Source of the DNA: Streptomyces fradiae
GTDB taxonomy: Bacteria; Actinomycetota; Actinomycetes; Streptomycetales; Streptomycetaceae
Assembly: GCF_041270065.1 (NCBI RefSeq)
Contig: NZ_CP065958.1
Span: 4,898,001-4,962,000, forward strand
Direction: 5' to 3'
DNA: 64,000 nucleotides
The notes below the pieces were generated by a model. The model was not told where the DNA came from. It did not search any database and saw only the letters and a program-made list of their open reading frames with translations. How positions within the stretch are numbered: position 1 is the stretch's first letter; each line of letters starts with the position of its first letter. Positions 28,313 through 37,053 of the stretch are shown piece by piece. A program made the position numbers and the translations under genes.

Positions 28313-29011
28313 ATGACGCGTATTGCGGACCCGAGCGGGACGGAGCGGGCGGCGGCGCCGGCCGCCGGTACGGCGGCTCCGGCGGGGCCTGCAGGGCCGG
28401 AGACCGGTGGGCCGTACGGCCGTGCGGCGGTGCTGACAGGGCCCGGTTCCGGGCCCGGCCACGTCCGGGGCGGCACCCACCCCCCGACCCCCCGCCCACC
28501 CGGCCTCGACCGGCGGCTGCTTCACGTCCTCCGCGACGTCGGGGGCCGGGCCGGGGTCGGGGGTGCGGCGCGCGGCTTGTCGTTCGCGGGGGAGCACGGC
28601 GCGGTCTGGCTGGCCGCCGGGCTGCTCGGCGCCGTCGTCGACCGGCCCCGGCGGGCCGGCTGGCTGCGGGGCACCGCGCTGGTCGGCGGCGCGCACCTGG
28701 CCAGCATGGGGGTGAAGCGGGCGGTACGGCGGGCCCGCCCGCCCGCCGGGGAGTTCGCGCCCCTGGTGCGGACCGCCGGGCGCCACTCCTTCCCCAGCTC
28801 GCACGCGAGCTCGGCCGCGGCCGCCGCCGTCGCCTTCGCGACGCTGCACCCACCGGTGCGCCACGTCCTCGTCCCGGCCGCCGCCGCGATGTGCGTGTCC
28901 CGCCTCGTCGTCGGCGTCCACTACCCGACCGACGTCGCCGCCGGCGCCCTGCTCGGCGCCGCCACGGCCGCCGCGGCCCGCCGCTGGCTGACCGGAGGCC
29001 CCGTTGCCTGA
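28313..29011 (+). CDS. PAP2 family phosphatase (Rv3807c-like)
   Basis: This 232-aa membrane phosphatase has the three PAP2 signatures: KRAVRRARPP, SFPSSHASS and SRLVVGVHYPTD. A Pro/Gly/Ala-rich N-terminal 75 residues precede the hydrophobic helices. By context it should remove the 5-phosphate from polyprenylphosphoryl-5-phosphoribose, the step after the UbiA enzyme. ATG 28313 has GGGAG at about 9 nt. Its stop overlaps the TTG start of the next gene by 8 nt, showing translational coupling. Confidence 0.85.
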   Translation: MTRIADPSGTERAAAPAAGTAAPAGPAGPETGGPYGRAAVLTGPGSGPGHVRGGTHPPTPRPPGLDRRLLHVLRDVGGRAGVGGAARGLSFAGEHGAVWLAAGLLGAVVDRPRRAGWLRGTALVGGAHLASMGVKRAVRRARPPAGEFAPLVRTAGRHSFPSSHASSAAAAAVAFATLHPPVRHVLVPAAAAMCVSRLVVGVHYPTDVAAGALLGAATAAAARRWLTGGPVA

Positions 29012-30068
29012 CCGGACCACGACGACCACGGCCGCCCCGGCACCTGGCGCCGGCCCCAGCATCGCCGCCGCCGTTGACGCCGGGGCGGACGTCGCCACGT
29101 TGTCGGGCCTCGCCTCCGCCGCTGTCGCCGGTACGGCGACACGCCCCGCGCCCGGCATCGGCGCAGCGGCGCAGGGGCGCAGCCCCCTCGCCCTCGCCCG
29201 CGGACTCGTCCGGACCTCCCGGCCCCGGCAGTGGGTCAAGAACGTGCTCGTCGTCGCCGCGCCCGTCGCCGCCGGGCAGTTCTGGTCGTGGCACAGTGCG
29301 GGCCGACTCGCGGTCGTGTTCGGGTTGTTCACGGCGGCCGCCGCGGCCGTGTATCTGGTGAATGACGCGCGCGATGCCGCGGCCGACCGGGCGCATCCGG
29401 TCAAGCGGTACCGGCCGGTGGCCGCCGGGGTCGTGCCCGTACCCCTCGCGTACGGCACCGGGGCCGCGCTCGGGCTCGGGGCGGCGGGGGCCGCGGCGGT
29501 CTGGTGCAACGGGATGACGGCGCTGGCGCTCGCCGCGTACCTGATCATGCAACTCGCCTACTGCGTACGCCTCAAGCACGTCCTCGTCGTCGATCTCGCC
29601 GTCGTCGCCGCCGGCTTCCTCCTCCGTGCGATGGCCGGCGGGATCGCCCTGAACATCCCCCTCTCGCGCTGGTTCCTCATCACCACCGGCTTCGGCGCGC
29701 TGTTCATGGTCGCCGCCAAGCGCTACTCGGAGGCGGTCCAGCTCGCCGACGCGCAGGGCGCGACCCGCGCGCTGCTCACCCAGTACACGCCCGGATATCT
29801 GCGCTTCGTCTGGCAGTCGGCGGCGGTCGTCGCCGTCCTCGGCTACTGCCTGTGGGCGCTGGAGAGCGGCGGCGTCGCGCACGGCGCGCTGCTGCCGTGG
29901 CGGCAGCTGTCCGTCGTCGCGTTCGTCCTCGCCGTCCTCCGCTACGCCGTCTTCGCCGATCGCGGCACCGCCGGCGCCCCCGAGGACGTGGTCCTGCGCG
30001 ACCGGCCGCTCGCCGTCATCGGCCTCGTATGGGCGGCGATGTACGGGATGGCGGTCGCCGACCTGTGA
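29004..30068 (+). CDS. Polyprenyl-phosphate phosphoribosyltransferase (UbiA superfamily)
   Basis: This 354-aa UbiA-type membrane prenyltransferase resembles Rv3806c, which transfers phosphoribose from PRPP to decaprenyl phosphate. It shows RPRQWVKNVLV, the Asp-rich LVNDARDAAADRAHPVKRYRP motif and a second polar loop YCVRLKH, then a third around AAKRYSEAVQLAD, with about nine membrane segments. TTG 29004 is supported by GGAGG 5 nt before it. An unconserved 70-residue Ala/Thr-rich leader precedes the first helix. It is coupled to PAP2 upstream and to GtrA downstream (GTGA overlap). Confidence 0.88.
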   Translation: MPDRTTTTTAAPAPGAGPSIAAAVDAGADVATLSGLASAAVAGTATRPAPGIGAAAQGRSPLALARGLVRTSRPRQWVKNVLVVAAPVAAGQFWSWHSAGRLAVVFGLFTAAAAAVYLVNDARDAAADRAHPVKRYRPVAAGVVPVPLAYGTGAALGLGAAGAAAVWCNGMTALALAAYLIMQLAYCVRLKHVLVVDLAVVAAGFLLRAMAGGIALNIPLSRWFLITTGFGALFMVAAKRYSEAVQLADAQGATRALLTQYTPGYLRFVWQSAAVVAVLGYCLWALESGGVAHGALLPWRQLSVVAFVLAVLRYAVFADRGTAGAPEDVVLRDRPLAVIGLVWAAMYGMAVADL

Positions 30069-30514
30069 GCCGGCCCCGGCGCCTGAGCGGTGAGCTGCTC
30101 GGCTTCGCGGCCGCCGGCCTCGCCGCGTACGCCGCCGACCTCGCCGTCTTCCTCATCCTCCGCGGGCCGCTCGGCCAGGACCCGCTCACCGCCAAGACCC
30201 TCTCCTTCCTGGCCGGTTGCACGGTCGCCTACCTCGGCAACGCCCTCGGCACCTACCGCCGCCGCGCCACCACCGTCGCCCTCCGCGACTACGCCGTCTT
30301 CTTCGCCGTGAACCTGGCCGGCGCCGCCGTCCAGCTGCTCTGCCTCGCCGTCTCCCACCACGGCCTCGGCCTCACCTCCGCCCGCGCCGACACGGTGTCA
30401 GGACTCGGCGTGGGCATGGTCCTGGCGACCTGTCTGCGATTCTGGGGGACCCGGACCCTGGTGTTCCGGAACCCTGCGACCGAGGAGGCGCGCCGCCCGC
30501 CATGGACTGGCTGA
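30065..30514 (+). CDS. GtrA family membrane protein (Rv3789-like)
   Basis: The protein is 149 aa with four predicted membrane helices and the GtrA pattern GFAAAGLAAYAADLAVFLIL, LSFLAGCTVAYLGNALGTYR and LRFWGTRTLVFRN. GtrA proteins are thought to move or help recruit lipid-linked sugars across the membrane; in mycobacteria Rv3789 sits beside dprE1 and has been linked to arabinan synthesis. GTG 30065 overlaps the UbiA stop (GTGA), and its 3' end overlaps the next start by 13 nt. Confidence 0.85.
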   Translation: MSRPRRLSGELLGFAAAGLAAYAADLAVFLILRGPLGQDPLTAKTLSFLAGCTVAYLGNALGTYRRRATTVALRDYAVFFAVNLAGAAVQLLCLAVSHHGLGLTSARADTVSGLGVGMVLATCLRFWGTRTLVFRNPATEEARRPPWTG

Positions 30515-31473
30515 CCAAACTCCCCGTCGTCGGCCCCTGGGTCGCGCGGCTGATGCGGACCCACGCCTACCGCGCGTACGAGCGGCTCGACGAGGTCCGC
30601 TGGGCCCGGCTCGCCGCCGCCATCACCTTCCTCAGCTTCCTCGCCCTCTTCCCGCTGATCACCGTCGCCGCCGCGATCGGCGCCGCGCTGCTCTCCACCG
30701 AGCAGCTCGACAAGATCGAGACGAAGATCGCCGACCAGGTGCCCGGCATCTCCGACCAGCTCGACATCGCCGGCCTCGTCGACAACGCCGGCACCATCGG
30801 TCTCGTCGCCGGCGCCGTGCTGCTCTTCATGGGCATCGGCTGGGTCGGCTCGATGCGGGAGTGCCTGCGCACGGTCTGGGGCCTCGACGACGCCGACCAG
30901 GGCAACCCGTTCGTCCGCAAGGGCAAGGACGCGGGCGTGCTGCTCGGCCTCGGCGGGGTCATGATCTGCTCGCTCGCCGCGTCCTGGCTCGGCTCCACCG
31001 CCGTCGGCTGGAGCGCCGAGCAGCTCGGCATCGAGCACAAGGGCGCCGGCGGGATGCTGATCGAGGCCGCGGCGATCCTGGTCGCGATCGTCGCGGACTT
31101 CCTGATCCTGTCGTACGTGCTGACGCTGCTGCCCGGCGTCGAGCCCAAGCGCCGCGACCTGGTGGTCGCCGCGCTGCTCGGCGCGGTCGGCTTCGAACTG
31201 CTCAAGCTGCTGCTCGGCGGCTACATGAAGGGCGTCGCGGCGAAGTCGATGTACGGGGCGTTCGGCGTGCCGGTCGCCCTGCTGCTGTGGATCAACTTCA
31301 CCGCGAAGCTGTTGCTGTTCTGCGCGGCGTGGACGGCCGTCGGGGTCAGGAGGCCGCCGGAGTCTCCTCGACCGGAGGAGTCTTCTGATCGCCCGCCGTC
31401 TCCTGACCGGCCACAGTCTCCTGCTCCCGGCCCCGGCGACGGGCCGCACCCGCCAGCGGCCAGCGCCGGTTGA
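30502..31473 (+). CDS. YihY/virulence factor BrkB family membrane protein
   Basis: This 323-aa protein has six predicted helices and the YihY signature regions AAAITFLSFLALFPLITVAAAIG, GLVAGAVLLFMGIGWVGSMRECLRTVWG, SYVLTLLPG and YMKGVAAKSMYGAFGVPVALLLWINF. Function is unsettled; the family was once mis-assigned as RNase BN. ATG 30502 has GAGGAGG upstream. The last 45 residues are Pro/Ser/Asp-rich, and their DNA also encodes, on the other strand, the tail of the carboxypeptidase. The two genes overlap tail to tail by 128 bp. Confidence 0.87.
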   Translation: MDWLTKLPVVGPWVARLMRTHAYRAYERLDEVRWARLAAAITFLSFLALFPLITVAAAIGAALLSTEQLDKIETKIADQVPGISDQLDIAGLVDNAGTIGLVAGAVLLFMGIGWVGSMRECLRTVWGLDDADQGNPFVRKGKDAGVLLGLGGVMICSLAASWLGSTAVGWSAEQLGIEHKGAGGMLIEAAAILVAIVADFLILSYVLTLLPGVEPKRRDLVVAALLGAVGFELLKLLLGGYMKGVAAKSMYGAFGVPVALLLWINFTAKLLLFCAAWTAVGVRRPPESPRPEESSDRPPSPDRPQSPAPGPGDGPHPPAASAG

Positions 31474-32677
31474 CCAGGAACACCGCGCCCGCGAGCAGCA
31501 CCAGCACCCCGCCCGCCACGGCGAGCGCGATGCCGATCCCGCCGGACGGCTTCGACGCGGCGACCGAAGCGTGCCCCGTACCGTCCGCGGCGTCCTCGCC
31601 CTTGCCCGGCGCCTCCTTGCCGGGGGCGGGCTCCGCCCCCGCCGTGCTGCCCGCCGTCGCCGGCGGCACCAGCTCACCCACCGGCGTCACCTTGCCGGTC
31701 GCCGCGAAGCCCCAGTCGAGCAGCCGCGCGGCCTCCTTGTAGACGGCGTGCTGCTCCTTCGAGGAGGGGTTCATGACGGTGACGAGCAGCACCTTGCCGT
31801 TGCGCTCGGCGACACCGGTGAAGGTCGCGCCGGCCTCGGTGGTGTTGCCGTTCTTGACCCCGGCGATGCCCTGGTACGGGGCGACCCCGATGTCACCGGT
31901 CAGCAGCCGGTTGGTGTTCTGGATCTCGAAGGCCTCGCGCTTCTTGCCCGGCTTCGCCTCGCCCGGGAACTTGGCCCGCGGGGTGGCCGCGTACTCCCGG
32001 AAGTCCGGGTTCTGCATGCCGCTGCGGGCGATGAGGGTGAGGTCGTACGCGGAGGAGACCTGGCCCGGCTCGTCGTAGCCGTCCGGCGACTTGACGTGGG
32101 TGTCGAGGGCCTGGAGCTCCTCGGCGTGCGTCTGCATGTCCTTGACGGTCTGGTCCACGCCGTTGTTCATCGCGGCGAGCACGTGCACGGCGTCGTTGCC
32201 GGAGCGCAGGAAGACGCCCAGCCACAGGTCGTGGACGCTGTAGGTCTGCTTCTCCTTGATGCCGACCAGGCTGGAGCCGGCGCCGAGGCCCTGGAGGTCG
32301 GTCGGGATCACCGTGTGGTTCTGCGTCTTGGGGAACTTCGGCAGCAGGGTGTCCGCGAAGAGCATCTTCAGGGTGGAGGCGGGGGCCAGCGGCCAGTGCG
32401 CGTTGTGCGCGGCGAGCACCTGCCCGTTCTCCGCGTCCGCCACGATCCACGACCGCGCGCTCAACTCCTTCGGCAGCACCGGCGCCCCCACCCCCAGCTG
32501 CACCTGAGTGCCGGCCTTGGACAGCAGCGTCCCGCCCACGCTCGACATCGTGGCCGGCGGCTGGGGCTGCGGCGCCTTGTCGTCTGCGTGCGCGGGCGCG
32601 GCGGCGAGGAGGGGCAGCAGAGTGGCGGCGGCGGTGGCCGCCAAAGCGGCCTTCGCGGTCATCTTCGAAGCGGACAC
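31346..32677 (-). CDS. D-alanyl-D-alanine carboxypeptidase (PBP5/DacA-type)
   Basis: This 443-aa penicillin-binding protein has a Sec signal (AALAATAAATLLPLLAAAPAHA) and the active-site motifs SxxK (ASTLKML), SxN (RSGND) and KNGNTT in place of KTG. It ends with a C-terminal membrane helix (GVLVLLAGAVFLV) and an Arg-rich cytoplasmic tail. It trims the terminal D-Ala of peptidoglycan stem peptides at the outer membrane face. GTG 32677 (VSASKMTAK) is chosen; ATG 32662 is possible, and neither has a strong ribosome site. The 3' end overlaps the YihY gene. In Streptomyces this gene is followed by the small membrane protein and phosphoesterase seen here. Confidence 0.9.
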   Translation of the reverse strand: MSASKMTAKAALAATAAATLLPLLAAAPAHADDKAPQPQPPATMSSVGGTLLSKAGTQVQLGVGAPVLPKELSARSWIVADAENGQVLAAHNAHWPLAPASTLKMLFADTLLPKFPKTQNHTVIPTDLQGLGAGSSLVGIKEKQTYSVHDLWLGVFLRSGNDAVHVLAAMNNGVDQTVKDMQTHAEELQALDTHVKSPDGYDEPGQVSSAYDLTLIARSGMQNPDFREYAATPRAKFPGEAKPGKKREAFEIQNTNRLLTGDIGVAPYQGIAGVKNGNTTEAGATFTGVAERNGKVLLVTVMNPSSKEQHAVYKEAARLLDWGFAATGKVTPVGELVPPATAGSTAGAEPAPGKEAPGKGEDAADGTGHASVAASKPSGGIGIALAVAGGVLVLLAGAVFLVNRRWPLAGAARRRGREQETVAGQETAGDQKTPPVEETPAAS

Positions 32678-32786
32678 GATCGGAAACGTACATCCCCCGA
32701 AGGTCCTTCCGAACCTCGCGGGGCGGTTCGTCCCCGCTCGTCCACCCGTCCGCAGGGGCCGTGGGGCGGATGGTGATACTGGGACC

Positions 32787-33032
32787 ATGAAGCTCAGCCG
32801 CCCTGTCTCCTGGTTCCTGCTCGTGTTCGGAGTGTGGAGCTGGGTCATCTGGATCACTTTCGTCAAGAACCTGTGGAAGGACGGGAGTGGACTCGCCTTC
32901 GACGACGCGGGCGATCCGACCGCCTATTTCTGGGTTCACCTGCTGCTGGCCATCACGTCCTTTGTCTTGGGGACGGTGGTCGGGGTGATCGGGTTGCGTG
33001 GAGTGCGCGCGCTTCGGCGCGAGCGCGCCTGA
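32787..33032 (+). CDS. SCO4848-type small membrane protein
   Basis: This 81-aa protein has two membrane helices (SWFLLVFGVWSWVIWITFV and YFWVHLLLAITSFVLGTVVGVIGL), an acidic outside loop and a basic Arg-rich tail. It matches my recollection of the SCO4848 family found between the carboxypeptidase and metallophosphoesterase genes in Streptomyces. Function is unknown. ATG 32787 follows GGGACC with only a weak ribosome site. It is divergent from the carboxypeptidase, 109 bp away. Confidence 0.82.
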   Translation: MKLSRPVSWFLLVFGVWSWVIWITFVKNLWKDGSGLAFDDAGDPTAYFWVHLLLAITSFVLGTVVGVIGLRGVRALRRERA

Positions 33033-33085
33033 TCACGGCTGAACGCGACTGAGCACGGCTGACGGAAGAGGACAAAGGGGCGGGC

Positions 33086-34351
33086 GTGGGCGTGGTGCTG
33101 GTGGTGCTGGTGCTGGTCGTGGTTCTGGGGCTGCTCGGGGGCGTGCACTGGTACGTGTGGCGGCGGCTCGTGCGGGATCTGACCGTGCCGGGCGGGGCGG
33201 CGCGGCGGGTCGGGACCGCGGTCGCGGTCGTGCTGCCGCTGCTTTCGGTCGGCGCGCTCGTCTCCGGGCGGGCCGGCGCGCCCTTCGTCCTGGAGCGGGT
33301 GCTCGCGTGGCCGGGCTTCCTGTGGCTCGCGGTGCTGCTGTACGTGACGCTCGCGCTGGCCGTCACCGAACCGCTGCGGCCGCTGCTGCGGCGGCTGCTC
33401 GCCCGCCGGGCGGAGGCACCGGCCGAGGTCCCGGCCGAGGTGCCGGCCGAGGTGCCGGTGCCCGTGCCCGTACCGTCGGCGGCGCCCGAGCCTCCGGCAC
33501 CGGCCGCCCCCGAGACCCCCGACCTCTCCCGGCGGCTGTTCGTCAACCGCGTCGTCTCCGGGTCCGCCGCGGCCGTCGCCCTCGGGACGGTGGGCTACGG
33601 CACGTACGGCGTGCTGCGCGGCCCGCGGGTGAAGCGGGTCACCGTGCCGCTCGCCAAGCTGCCGCGCGGGGCGCACGGTTACCGGATCGCGGTGGTCTCG
33701 GACATCCACCTCGGGCCGATCCTGGGCCGGGCCCACACCCAGCGGATCGTCGACACCATCAACGCCACCCAGCCCGACCTCGTCGCCGTCGTCGGCGACC
33801 TGGTCGACGGCACGGTGGCGAACCTCGGCCCGGCCGCCGAGCCGCTCGCCCGGCTGCAGGCCCGCGACGGGGCCTTCTTCGTGACCGGGAACCACGAGTA
33901 CTTCTCCGGCGCCGACGCCTGGATCGACCACGTCCGCGAGCTCGGCCTGCACCCGCTGCGCAACGCCCGGGTCGAGATCGGCGCCGGTTTCGACCTCGCC
34001 GGGATCGACGACGTCGCCGGCGAGAGCGAGGGCCACGGGCCCGACTTCGGCAAGGCCCTCGGGGACCGTGACCGGTCCCGTACCGCCGTGCTCCTCGCCC
34101 ACCAGCCGATCGTCATCGACGACGCCGTCCGCCACGGCGTCGACCTCCAGCTCTCCGGCCACACCCACGGCGGCCAGCTCTGGCCCGGCAACCTCATCGC
34201 CGAACTGGCCAATCCCACCGTCGCGGGCCTGGAGCGGTACGGCGACACCCAGCTGTACGTCTCGCGCGGCGCGGGCGCCTGGGGACCCCCGGTCCGGGTC
34301 GGCGCGCCCTCCGACATCACGGTGGTGGAGCTCGCCTCGAAGCAGGCGTAG
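33086..34351 (+). CDS. Membrane-anchored metallophosphoesterase
   Basis: The protein is 421 aa with several N-terminal hydrophobic helices (residues 1-105) and a Glu/Pro/Val-rich linker (EVPAEVPAEVPVPVPVPS). Another hydrophobic segment precedes a calcineurin-type catalytic domain with VVSDIHLG, VGDLVDG, GNHEYF and SGHTHGGQ, i.e. all metal and phosphate ligands. The catalytic part probably faces outside, like YkuE/YaeI-type phosphodiesterases. The substrate is unknown. GTG 33086 lies 53 nt after the small membrane protein gene, so cotranscription is likely. Confidence 0.87.
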   Translation: MGVVLVVLVLVVVLGLLGGVHWYVWRRLVRDLTVPGGAARRVGTAVAVVLPLLSVGALVSGRAGAPFVLERVLAWPGFLWLAVLLYVTLALAVTEPLRPLLRRLLARRAEAPAEVPAEVPAEVPVPVPVPSAAPEPPAPAAPETPDLSRRLFVNRVVSGSAAAVALGTVGYGTYGVLRGPRVKRVTVPLAKLPRGAHGYRIAVVSDIHLGPILGRAHTQRIVDTINATQPDLVAVVGDLVDGTVANLGPAAEPLARLQARDGAFFVTGNHEYFSGADAWIDHVRELGLHPLRNARVEIGAGFDLAGIDDVAGESEGHGPDFGKALGDRDRSRTAVLLAHQPIVIDDAVRHGVDLQLSGHTHGGQLWPGNLIAELANPTVAGLERYGDTQLYVSRGAGAWGPPVRVGAPSDITVVELASKQA

Positions 34352-34582
34352 CCGAAGCAGGCAGGCAGGCAGGCCGGGCAGGTCGGCTGGCTGGCGTAAC
34401 GGAGTGCTTTGTGACCGATACGTACTGCTCAGTCCCCTGAAATCCCCTATCCCGGGACATATACGTGCGGTGTGAAGGTTTACTCTTCCACCAGTGAAAT
34501 TCGTGTGATGGGATGGGCGCCATCGCGGCTGGCCGAATTCCGCCGCGACAGGGGTGGGAACGCAAAAAAGGATGCACGTCTC
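34352..34582 (+). promoter_or_regulatory. Leader/promoter region of the binding-protein gene
   Basis: This 231-bp spacer holds a short GCAG tandem run just after the phosphoesterase stop. A stretch at 34400-34520 is poorer in GC than its surroundings, as expected of a promoter, and an A-rich ribosome-site region (AAAAAAGGA) precedes ATG 34583. No specific operator is convincing. Confidence 0.4.
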
Positions 34583-36142
34583 ATGCGGTCGACGGTCCGT
34601 CTGCGCATTTTGATCATTTGTGGGGTTTTGGTAGCGGCCGGAATCGGGGGCTGGCAACTGCTGCCCTCCGACGACGTGCGAACGGACGCCATCACCGTCG
34701 GTACGACCGACGAGGTGACCTCGCTCGATCCGGCCGGTGCCTACGACGCCGGTTCCTGGGCGATCTACAGCAACATCTATCAGTCACTGCTGACCTTCAA
34801 GCCGGGCTTCACGACGCCGGTTCCGGACGCGGCCGAGAGCTGCCGGTTCGTCGGTTCGAAGCTCTCGACGTACGAGTGCGAGCTCCGCGACGACCTGACC
34901 TTCTCCAACGGTCACAAGATCACCGGCGAGGACGTCCGCTACTCCTTCGAGCGGATGCTGGCGATCAAGACGGACGTCGGCCCGGCGCCGCTGTTCCCGA
35001 CACTGAAGAAGGTCGTGGCCGCGGGCCAGAAGGTGACCTTCCAGCTCAGCGGCCGTGACGCCACCTTCCCGCTGAAGCTGGCCACCGGTGCCGGCTCGAT
35101 CGTCGACCACACCGCGTACCCGGCGAAGGAGCTGCGCGGCGGCAACGCGGTGGACGGCTCGGGGCCGTACGTCCTCAAGGAGTACGAGCCGGGCGTCAGC
35201 GCGCGCCTCGAGCCGAACCCCCGCTACCGGGGCGCCCTCACCAAGACCGGCCGGCCGGTCGTCGTCAAGTACTTCAAGGAGTCCGAGGAGCTCGCGACCG
35301 CCTGGAACGCCAAGAAGGTCGACGTGACCCACCGGCAGATGCCGCCGGACTTCCTCAACAAGCTCGGCGACGCGTCGAAGGACGGCACCCGGGTCACCGA
35401 GGCGGCCAGCGCGGAGATCCGCAACCTCAACTTCAACATCCGCCCCGGCAGGGTGATGTCGAAGACGGCGGTCCGCCAGGCGATCGCCGCGGTCATCGAC
35501 CGCCCGGCCATCGTCACCGGTCCCTACAAGGGCACGGTCGAGCCGCTCTACTCCCTCATCCCGCAGGGCTTCGTCGGCCACAGCACCGCCTTCTACGACA
35601 CCTATCCGGAGCCCAGCGCCACCAAGGCCAAGCAGCTGCTGCGGGACGCGGGCGTCGACACCCCGGTGAAGTTCTCGCTCGGCCACCGCAAGGACGCCAC
35701 GTACGCCGCCGAGGCCGCCGAGATCAAGAAGCAGCTGGAGGAGACCGGCCTGTTCGAGGTCACAGTCAAGTCGGTGGACTGGCAGAACTTCCAGAAGGAG
35801 TACGCGGCGGGCACGTTCGACGCCTACCCCATCGGCTGGTTCCCGGACTTCGCCGACTCCGACAACTTCACCGCCCCGCTCGTCGGCACGGGCAACGCGC
35901 TGCACAACGGCTACTCCCGGGCGAAGGTCGACTCGCTGATCGCCGCCACCCAGCAGTACAGCGACCGCGGCCGCGCGGCCGGCGACTTCAAGGCCATCCA
36001 GGACGAGGTCGCCAAGGACGTGCCGCTGGTGCCGCTGTGGCAGAAGAAGGACTACGTGCTGTCGACGGAGGAGGTCGCCGGCTCCCAGTACCTCTCGGAC
36101 GGCACCGGCATCTGGCGCCTCTGGGAACTGAGCTGGATCTAG
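34583..36142 (+). CDS. ABC transporter substrate-binding protein, family 5
   Basis: This 519-aa extracytoplasmic peptide/nickel/opine-type binding protein has an N-terminal hydrophobic anchor (LRILIICGVLVAAGIGGW) without a convincing lipobox. The family-5 entry motif is DEVTSLDPAGAYDAGSWAIYSN, followed by LTFSNGHKITGEDVRYSFERM and SGPYVLKEYEPG, with a conserved end LVPLWQKKDYV. No permease or ATPase gene lies beside it, so it is an orphan that may serve a distant importer. An intrinsic terminator follows. An upstream in-frame extension to 34472 is possible, but the signal-like segment argues for 34583. Confidence 0.87.
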   Translation: MRSTVRLRILIICGVLVAAGIGGWQLLPSDDVRTDAITVGTTDEVTSLDPAGAYDAGSWAIYSNIYQSLLTFKPGFTTPVPDAAESCRFVGSKLSTYECELRDDLTFSNGHKITGEDVRYSFERMLAIKTDVGPAPLFPTLKKVVAAGQKVTFQLSGRDATFPLKLATGAGSIVDHTAYPAKELRGGNAVDGSGPYVLKEYEPGVSARLEPNPRYRGALTKTGRPVVVKYFKESEELATAWNAKKVDVTHRQMPPDFLNKLGDASKDGTRVTEAASAEIRNLNFNIRPGRVMSKTAVRQAIAAVIDRPAIVTGPYKGTVEPLYSLIPQGFVGHSTAFYDTYPEPSATKAKQLLRDAGVDTPVKFSLGHRKDATYAAEAAEIKKQLEETGLFEVTVKSVDWQNFQKEYAAGTFDAYPIGWFPDFADSDNFTAPLVGTGNALHNGYSRAKVDSLIAATQQYSDRGRAAGDFKAIQDEVAKDVPLVPLWQKKDYVLSTEEVAGSQYLSDGTGIWRLWELSWI

Positions 36143-36168
36143 CCCGCAGAGCATGCTGGAGGGGCCCC

Positions 36169-36203
36169 GGACCGTGCACTTCACGGTCCGTCCCTCCTTT
36201 TTC
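36169..36203 (+). terminator. Intrinsic terminator after the binding-protein gene
   Basis: Stem GGACCGTG (36169-36176) and CACGGTCC (36182-36189) with a 5-nt loop, followed by CCTCCTTTTTC. The T-run is unusual for this genome and marks a classical rho-independent terminator on the plus strand. Confidence 0.85.
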
Positions 36204-36212
36204 AGGTGCTGC

Positions 36213-37043
36213 TCAGGACTTCTTGGCGGCGCCGCCCCGCTTCGGCTTGCCCGAGGCCGCCATGCCCGCCGCCGTCGGCATGAAGTCGGACAGGACGTCG
36301 TGGACGTCGGTGACCAGCGGGCGCAGGATGCGGAAGCGGGACAGCGAGATGGCCCGGGCGGTCACCGGGGCCAGCCGCTCCACCAGGCGGCGGCTGTTGG
36401 CGGCGCCCTCGGAGCGGTCGTACACCCAGAACAGCACCAGGCCCATCTGCTGGAGCCACAGCAGCCGCGGCAGCGGCTCGGCCAGCTCCGGGTCGACCTT
36501 CACCTTGGCGCCGGAGATGACCCGGCGGTGCACCTGGATCGCCGCCTCGCGCGGGCCCGCCGACTCGGGCGAGAACGGGCTGAGCGGGCTGTCCGGGTCG
36601 GCCGCGTTCTTGAAGAACTGGGCCGCGAACTCGTGGTACGGCTCCGCGATGTCGAGCCAGGCCAGGAGCACCCCGCGGATCCGGGCGGTCAGATCCTTCT
36701 CGCCGCTCTCCAGGATGGGCTCGACGGCCCGCTGGTGCTCCTGGGCGATCCGGTCGTAGAAGCCCTGGACGAGGTGCTCCTTGGAGGAGAAGTAGTAGTA
36801 GGCGTTGCCGACCGAGACGCCCGCCTCCTGCGCGATGGCCCGCATGGTCGTCTTGTCGTAGCCGCGGTCCTTGAACAGGCGGAGCGCGGTCTCCAGGATG
36901 AGCGCGCGGGTCTGCTCGCTCTTGGGCGCCTTGGCCGGCTTGTCGGCCCCGGTGGACTCGGCGGTCTCGGTGGACCCGGAGGCTGCAGCGGCCTCGGCGT
37001 TCGGTGCCGGCTCGGCGGGCTTCTCTTCCATCGCGTCCTTCAC
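36213..37043 (-). CDS. TetR family transcriptional regulator
   Basis: The protein is 276 aa. An Ala/Glu-rich 40-residue leader precedes the TetR DNA-binding domain (TRALILETALRLFKDRGYDKTTMRAIAQEAGVSVGNAYYYFSSKEHLV) and a long ligand domain. The tail is Lys/Gly-rich. The pattern matches Streptomyces TetR proteins of about 250 aa with a conserved ligand domain of unknown ligand. GTG 37043 or ATG 37031 (AAGGA just upstream) may be the start. It is the last gene of a minus-strand set with the DCC protein and a small membrane protein; the paired TTGAAC palindromes upstream of that set are its likely targets. Confidence 0.88.
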   Translation of the reverse strand: MKDAMEEKPAEPAPNAEAAAASGSTETAESTGADKPAKAPKSEQTRALILETALRLFKDRGYDKTTMRAIAQEAGVSVGNAYYYFSSKEHLVQGFYDRIAQEHQRAVEPILESGEKDLTARIRGVLLAWLDIAEPYHEFAAQFFKNAADPDSPLSPFSPESAGPREAAIQVHRRVISGAKVKVDPELAEPLPRLLWLQQMGLVLFWVYDRSEGAANSRRLVERLAPVTARAISLSRFRILRPLVTDVHDVLSDFMPTAAGMAASGKPKRGGAAKKS

Positions 37044-37053
37044 ACTCCCGAGC

